The position numbers and the translations under genes are program-made. From Pseudomonadales bacterium (GTDB lineage Bacteria; Pseudomonadota; Gammaproteobacteria; Pseudomonadales; Ketobacteraceae), in the NCBI GenBank assembly GCA_002701845.1, contig NZXG01000031.1, forward strand, positions 1-64,000: 64,000 nucleotides of DNA. Reading direction: 5' to 3'. Positions within the stretch are counted from its first letter, which is position 1, and each line of letters starts with the position of its first letter. Below the pieces are notes generated by a model. It was not told the DNA's origin. It saw only the letters and a list, made by a program, of their open reading frames with translations, and searched no databases. Below are positions 59,554 to 64,000 of the stretch, piece by piece.

Positions 59554-61164
59554 ATGCTGGAGCGGGATCACACTCAGATTCACCGCCTGCAGCTGCGGGG
59601 GCCGAAGCAGGCCCTGGAGCGGGTGAATCGCAGCCTGCAACAGGCGGAATGGCCCCAGGCCCCCGGTGAGTCCTATGTGCTGGTGCGCCGGATTCAGGCC
59701 CGGGCCCCGGGCAACCGGCTGGCGGCAGAGGTCTTACAACAGGCCCGGCATTGCGTGGCGGCGGAATCCGATCCGGACAACGTGGTGCGCTTTGCCGATC
59801 TGGCGGCGCTGGTGGCCAGCCTGCTGACGGATCTGGCCCGGGGCCGGGCGGCGCAGCGCTGGTACTGGCGGCGCTGGTCCCATCTGTTTGCCCGACCCGC
59901 CGGCCAGGCCTGCGCCAGCGTACTGGCGGAGCATTTGCCACTACTGCCCACCCTGACCCGGCGTTTGGGGCAGCGCCAGACCCTGCCCCTGGTCTGGCGC
60001 TGCCTGCGAGCGGAGGATGCCGTCACAGTATTGGCGGAGCTGCAGGTGCGCCAGGATTACCGGGTGGCGCTGCCCGCTGACAGGCTCACTGACGGCAACG
60101 ACGGGGCTGCCCCGGCACCTGAGTCCGGGGGGGCGACCCTGCCCCCTGCCCTGCGCCAGTACTGGCAGCCGGTACTGGCCGCTCTGCCCCCCACGGATCC
60201 GCGCCGGCGCCTGGCCCTGGCGGTGGTGGCGCAAAGCTGGCGGCCACTGATGCTGTGGCAGGCGCCGGAGCAGGCGTTACAGGCAGTGGCCCGCAGTCTG
60301 GCGCCGGCACCGCCGGTGGATTTCCAGCACTCCAGGGCACCCACTCACGCATCGCCACCGGCAGCGCCGGTCTCCGCCACTCCGGTACCGCTAACGGACC
60401 CGGAGCCGGCAGCAGAGCCAGCCCCTGCCGGCCGTTACCCGCCGCCGGCCAGGGAGGGCCAGCCCCCCGTAGGTGCCCGTTCCTTCACCAATGGCACCAC
60501 TACGGAAGCCAGTACCCCCCAGGAGCCACCACAATCCGTGCCCGTAATGTCGCAGCCCGATCAGCACCCATCCCACCCGGACCCGATCAGGGTGGAGCCC
60601 GCTTCCATCCCCAGCGCGGAACCGGCCCCCGCGTCGCCCCACCGCCAGCTGCGGGTGGCCCCGGTGACCACCGTCACCACACCGGATCCCAGCGCGGACA
60701 GCCAATGGCTGGAGACCGGACAGGGCGGCCTGTTGTATCTGCTGAACTTCCTCAACCGGCCCCCCCTGCAACAGATTATGCAATGCCACTGGGCCGCGCT
60801 GCCCCACGGCTGGCTGTGGCTGCTGCGGCTGGGGCAGACCCTGGACCTGGACCACACCGATCCCCTGTGCCGGTTTATTCTGCTGGATCTGGGGCTGGAG
60901 GACTCGCACCAACTGGCGCAATTTCCGCCTCTGCCGGCGGCGAGGGAGATCGCCAGCCTGGCCCGGCAGTGGTATGAACCCCAGGCAGTCTGGCAGCCGA
61001 ATTTACTGCGTCTGCCGGCGCGCATTCACCACACCCCCAGCCATCTGGATCTGCACGCCGCCCCCCAGCAGGTGCGGATGCCGGTGCGGCTGGCGGGGCT
61101 GGATATTAACCCCGGCTGGCTGCCCTGGCTGGGCCGGGTGGTGCAGTTTCACTATGACCTCTGA
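59554..61164 (+). CDS. Tape-measure protein (Pvc14-like, CIS_TMP family)
   Basis: The 536-aa protein has the C-terminal CIS tape-measure signature: HTPSHLDLHAAPQQVRMPVRLAGLDINPGWLPWLGRVVQFHY (about 493-534). The upstream domain (about 380-430, LYLLNFLNRPPLQQ, WLWLLRLGQTLDLDHTD) and an N-terminal domain (about 5-115) frame a Pro/Ala-rich disordered linker (about 195-350). Tape-measure proteins determine particle length inside the tube. The linker is short for a long particle, so the predicted tube would be modest. It ends 11 bp inside the ATPase gene. Confidence 0.85.
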   Translation: MLERDHTQIHRLQLRGPKQALERVNRSLQQAEWPQAPGESYVLVRRIQARAPGNRLAAEVLQQARHCVAAESDPDNVVRFADLAALVASLLTDLARGRAAQRWYWRRWSHLFARPAGQACASVLAEHLPLLPTLTRRLGQRQTLPLVWRCLRAEDAVTVLAELQVRQDYRVALPADRLTDGNDGAAPAPESGGATLPPALRQYWQPVLAALPPTDPRRRLALAVVAQSWRPLMLWQAPEQALQAVARSLAPAPPVDFQHSRAPTHASPPAAPVSATPVPLTDPEPAAEPAPAGRYPPPAREGQPPVGARSFTNGTTTEASTPQEPPQSVPVMSQPDQHPSHPDPIRVEPASIPSAEPAPASPHRQLRVAPVTTVTTPDPSADSQWLETGQGGLLYLLNFLNRPPLQQIMQCHWAALPHGWLWLLRLGQTLDLDHTDPLCRFILLDLGLEDSHQLAQFPPLPAAREIASLARQWYEPQAVWQPNLLRLPARIHHTPSHLDLHAAPQQVRMPVRLAGLDINPGWLPWLGRVVQFHYDL

Positions 61165-63244
61165 ACGTCCACCGCAAGCCGCCATTCCCCTGTGGCAGGC
61201 CCTGGCGGGCTGGCTGCGGCTGGTACTGATCCGTTTCTGGCAGCGGGCCCTGCCCAAGGACGCCGGCCTGCTGCGACTGCTGCGGGAAGAGGCGGACCAG
61301 CTACTGCGGCAACGACCCTACGATGCCGGCAGCCTGCAGCAGGCGCTGGCGGACCAGTGGCCACCGCGGGACCGGGATCCCCTCAGCCGGCTGCTTCGCG
61401 ATACCGGGTTGAGCCCCACCCAGGCGTTGCTGCTGACCCTGTTGGGGGAAACCCAGCGCAGCCATCTGATTGCCCTGGTGGTGGCGCAACTGCAGTCTCC
61501 CGGCCCCGGGGCCAATCCCAGTCTGCATCTGTGTCAGTCGCTGCTGGCGGAAGTGACCACCGACACCGATCCGGATCTGTTTACCCTGCTCAATCACCCG
61601 TTACTGGAGCTGGGTCTGATTCAGTGCCACGGCCAGGACGCCGAGGAGCCCCTGCCGCTACCCCTGCAACGGCTCAGTATCGATCCCGTTGCCTGGGGCG
61701 TGCTGTTGCAGCAATACCGGCACTGGCCCCAATGCCGGCGCCTGCCCGGGATCGACAGACACAGCGCCGAACCTGGGGCGGACAGTCTGGAACTGCTACC
61801 GCAATCCCTGCAGGACCAGATCCCGCAACTGACCGCGCTGCTACAGGACGGTCATGCCCACAGCCTGGTATTGCGGGGCCCACCCCACAGTGGCCGCCGG
61901 CTGCTGGCCCGGGCCCTGGCCCGCAGCCTGGGCCTGGGGGCGCTGGAAATCCCCGCCGCCCGCTGGCACGGCGATGCCCCATTGCGGCTGCTGTGCCGCT
62001 ACGGCGGCTGGCTGCCGGTGCTGGCGCCCAACCCGGGGCCCGGGGAGACCTGGCCGCTGTGGCCCGCCGGCGCCCCCACTCTGCCCTGGCACCAGCCCCA
62101 GGTGTTGCTGTTGGGCAATGACGGCGCCATTGATGCTGACGGCTGCCTGGAACTGACCATGCCCCTGCCGGACCAGGGGCAGCGCCGGCGCCTGTGGCAG
62201 CGGCAGCCGGGCTGCGAGCCTTGGGCGGAAGCCTGTGCCCGCGGCGCCCAGCTTAGCGGCCCGGTGATCCGGCAGCTGGCCGCCGCCGCCGGGCTGCTGG
62301 CACAGCAGCAGGGGCAACCCCTGAATCTCGAGCACATCACCCGGGCCCGGGGCCAGCTGGGTGCCGAGCGCCTGCGCCTGCTGGCCCAGTCCGAACCACG
62401 CCAGGTGGACCGGGACGCCATTGTGCTGCCGGAGCTGGTGGCCAGCGAACTGGAACGGCTGATCCAGCGGGCCCGGCAAAGGGAATCCCTGTGGCAGGGT
62501 CTGGGCCGGACCCTGCGGCAAACCGCCAACCCCGGGGTGCGGGCCCTGTTTATGGGGGAAAGCGGTACCGGCAAGACCCTGGCCGCCAGCTATATCGCCA
62601 CCCGGCTGGGAGCGCCCCTGTACCGGGTGGATCTGTCGGCGGTGATGAACAAATACGTGGGGGAATCGGAAAAGAATCTGTCGGCGGTGCTGGACATGGC
62701 CGCCGCCGGTGACGTGGTGCTGCTGTTCGACGAGGCGGATTCCCTGTTTGGCAAACGCAGCGAGGGCAAGGAAACCGGCGAGCGTTTCGCCAATATGCTC
62801 ACCCATTTTCTGCTCACCCGCATTGAGACCCATCCCGGCATCGTCATCCTCACCTCCAACAACCGGGAACGGATCGACCCCGCCTTCACCCGCCGCCTGG
62901 ATCTGATCGTGGAATTTCCGGTGCCCGGCTTCGAGGAACGGCTACGGCTGTGGCGCAGCCACCTGGGGCAACGGGGCCCGGGGGATGAGGTCTACCGGCT
63001 GCTGGCCAGCTACTGTGACTTTAGCGGCGGCCAGTTGCGCAATGTGGTCCTGGCGGCGGCGGTGCATGCCGGCGCGGTGCACACCGGGACGGATGACCCG
63101 GCCCGGACAGAGCCACCCATCACCGCCGCCGATCTGTTGGTGGGGCTGCTGGCGGAATACCGCAAACTGGGGCGGGAACTGCCGGGCAAGCTCAGCCTGC
63201 TGCACAACTGGCGCAGCACCGCTGCCACCGAGGAGGCCACCTGA
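61154..63244 (+). CDS. AAA+ ATPase (Pvc15-like)
   Basis: The 696-aa protein has a C-terminal AAA module with Walker A GESGTGKT (468-475) and Walker B VVLLFDEAD (521-529), sensor-like ILTSNNRERIDPAFTRRLDLIVEF, and an arginine-containing end. A second P-loop-like segment earlier (GPPHSGRR, 242-249) lacks the GKT lysine, suggesting a degenerate first AAA domain. Pvc15 ATPases are needed for particle assembly or loading. The start is ATG 61154, overlapping the tape-measure end; an extension to 60974 only shadows that gene. It ends sharing one base with the next start (TGATG). Confidence 0.93.
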   Translation: MTSERPPQAAIPLWQALAGWLRLVLIRFWQRALPKDAGLLRLLREEADQLLRQRPYDAGSLQQALADQWPPRDRDPLSRLLRDTGLSPTQALLLTLLGETQRSHLIALVVAQLQSPGPGANPSLHLCQSLLAEVTTDTDPDLFTLLNHPLLELGLIQCHGQDAEEPLPLPLQRLSIDPVAWGVLLQQYRHWPQCRRLPGIDRHSAEPGADSLELLPQSLQDQIPQLTALLQDGHAHSLVLRGPPHSGRRLLARALARSLGLGALEIPAARWHGDAPLRLLCRYGGWLPVLAPNPGPGETWPLWPAGAPTLPWHQPQVLLLGNDGAIDADGCLELTMPLPDQGQRRRLWQRQPGCEPWAEACARGAQLSGPVIRQLAAAAGLLAQQQGQPLNLEHITRARGQLGAERLRLLAQSEPRQVDRDAIVLPELVASELERLIQRARQRESLWQGLGRTLRQTANPGVRALFMGESGTGKTLAASYIATRLGAPLYRVDLSAVMNKYVGESEKNLSAVLDMAAAGDVVLLFDEADSLFGKRSEGKETGERFANMLTHFLLTRIETHPGIVILTSNNRERIDPAFTRRLDLIVEFPVPGFEERLRLWRSHLGQRGPGDEVYRLLASYCDFSGGQLRNVVLAAAVHAGAVHTGTDDPARTEPPITAADLLVGLLAEYRKLGRELPGKLSLLHNWRSTAATEEAT

Positions 63245-64000
63245 TGCTGGATTATGAACTGGGCCAGACCCTGCTGCTGCAGCCGGAAGTCCACTTTCAG
63301 CAACTGGCGGACACCCTGGGGGAGCTGGGCTGGCAGCGGGCGGAAACCGCCGCCGATCCCCTGGCCAGTGGGGAGCCGGAATTTGCCAGCTGGACCTGGG
63401 GCGGGCGCAAACCGGTGTTGATCTACAGTTTCAACCCGGTGGTGAAACTGCGGGTGCTGGACGTGGCCACGGTGCCGCCGGGCATGCGCGGCCTGCTGGC
63501 GGAACGCCTGCCATTGCTGCAGGACCGGGACGTCAATGATCTGCTGTTCGACCCGGAGCCCCGCCGGCGGCTGCTGGGACTCTGGGCCGCGCGGGAAACC
63601 GAGCGCCTGGACCTGCTGCCCCAGGCCCACCGCCTGCGGCATGATCCCGATCCCACCGTGGCGGACCAGGGCCGCAAACTGAATCAGCGGCTGGACAACA
63701 TTCTGGAGTCCCGGGAATCTTTGCTGGTGAATCTGAAACTGCTGGGGGAGGTGGCGGAGGATATTATCCGGCGCCTGGACGATCCCATTTTCACCCGCCA
63801 GCTCAAGCCCACCCCCACGGAACTTGAACAGCTGTTCGATCCGGATCTGACCCCGGCCCTGGTGCCGGCGGTGGACCGGCTCTACGCCAACGCCCCCACC
63901 GCGGACCCCGGCGACGGCTATCCGGAGCTGGCGGTCACCGCCGCCAATGCCGGTTTGTTGCGCTGGCCCAACGAGCTCAGTGACCGCTTCCCCCGGGGTT
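63244..64000 (+). CDS. Unknown eCIS-operon protein, incomplete at the window end
   Basis: A continuous frame begins at ATG 63244, overlapping the ATPase stop (A shared in TGATG), and runs 252 codons to the end of the window without a stop. The product starts MLDYELGQTLLLQPEVHFQQL and contains FASWTWGGRKPVLIYSFNPVVKLRVLDVATVP, then a helical charged region (NQRLDNILESRESLLVNLKLLG). Not recognised. Position after the ATPase and strict coupling make it part of the operon. It may be a further accessory subunit. Confidence 0.75.
   Translation, partial: MLDYELGQTLLLQPEVHFQQLADTLGELGWQRAETAADPLASGEPEFASWTWGGRKPVLIYSFNPVVKLRVLDVATVPPGMRGLLAERLPLLQDRDVNDLLFDPEPRRRLLGLWAARETERLDLLPQAHRLRHDPDPTVADQGRKLNQRLDNILESRESLLVNLKLLGEVAEDIIRRLDDPIFTRQLKPTPTELEQLFDPDLTPALVPAVDRLYANAPTADPGDGYPELAVTAANAGLLRWPNELSDRFPRG

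Overview
The window looks like a chromosomal accessory region of a GC-rich, probably marine, gammaproteobacterium. Evidence for this is proteobacterial T6SS gene content, sigma54-type promoters, an AraC regulator of the arabinose-binding-domain type, and a REP/MITE-like palindrome. Genus is not decidable from the sequence. No rRNA, tRNA, CRISPR array or transposase gene was seen.

Left edge (1-4.5 kb): the first codons of an unknown gene, a CHASE2 membrane sensor without output domain, a divergent AraC-family regulator, and a broken (frameshifted) metzincin-like protease gene. From 4.5 to 33.6 kb lies a complete type VI secretion system (T6SS). Forward genes are a DUF6931-like protein, two nearly identical hcp genes, vgrG, a PAAR tip and a sigma54 activator with an FHA-like N-terminus. 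Reverse genes run tagH-tssJ-tssK-tssL-tssM-tagF, tssA, and tssB-tssC-tssC2-tssE-tssF-tssG-tssH, followed by a tssB/tssC fusion-like gene and a TerB-like gene. All 13 core components (TssA-M, with Hcp as TssD and VgrG as TssI) are present. The hcp promoters carry matched sigma54-like elements and GTGAC-NN-GTCAC palindromes about 90-105 bp upstream, so the nearby activator is the obvious candidate regulator.

33.6-36.5 kb is a bridge with an unknown protein of 282 aa (possible cargo) and a lipoprotein with a caspase-like (clan CD-like) His/Cys pattern; the two genes converge on a strong hairpin terminator.

36.9-64 kb is a second contractile machine, this time of the extracellular contractile injection system (eCIS/PVC-like) lineage. 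It is one long, tightly packed forward operon that runs off the window. It encodes a Pvc16-like cap (DUF4255), an unknown beta-rich protein, two sheath-like and two tube proteins, a Pvc7-like tube initiator, a 55-aa Pvc6-like (DUF5908) protein, a spike split into gp27-like and gp5-like genes, gp25, gpJ/gp47 and gpI-type baseplate proteins, a Pvc14-like tape measure and a Pvc15-like AAA ATPase. Non-canonical additions are a 549-aa protein with a C-terminal membrane anchor, three large proteins sharing one N-terminal module, and an unknown gene after the ATPase. No Pvc13-type fibre and no Pvc10 PAAR gene was recognised within the window. The combination of a membrane-anchored subunit and no recognisable receptor-binding fibre raises the possibility of a cell-attached rather than a released particle; this is inference.
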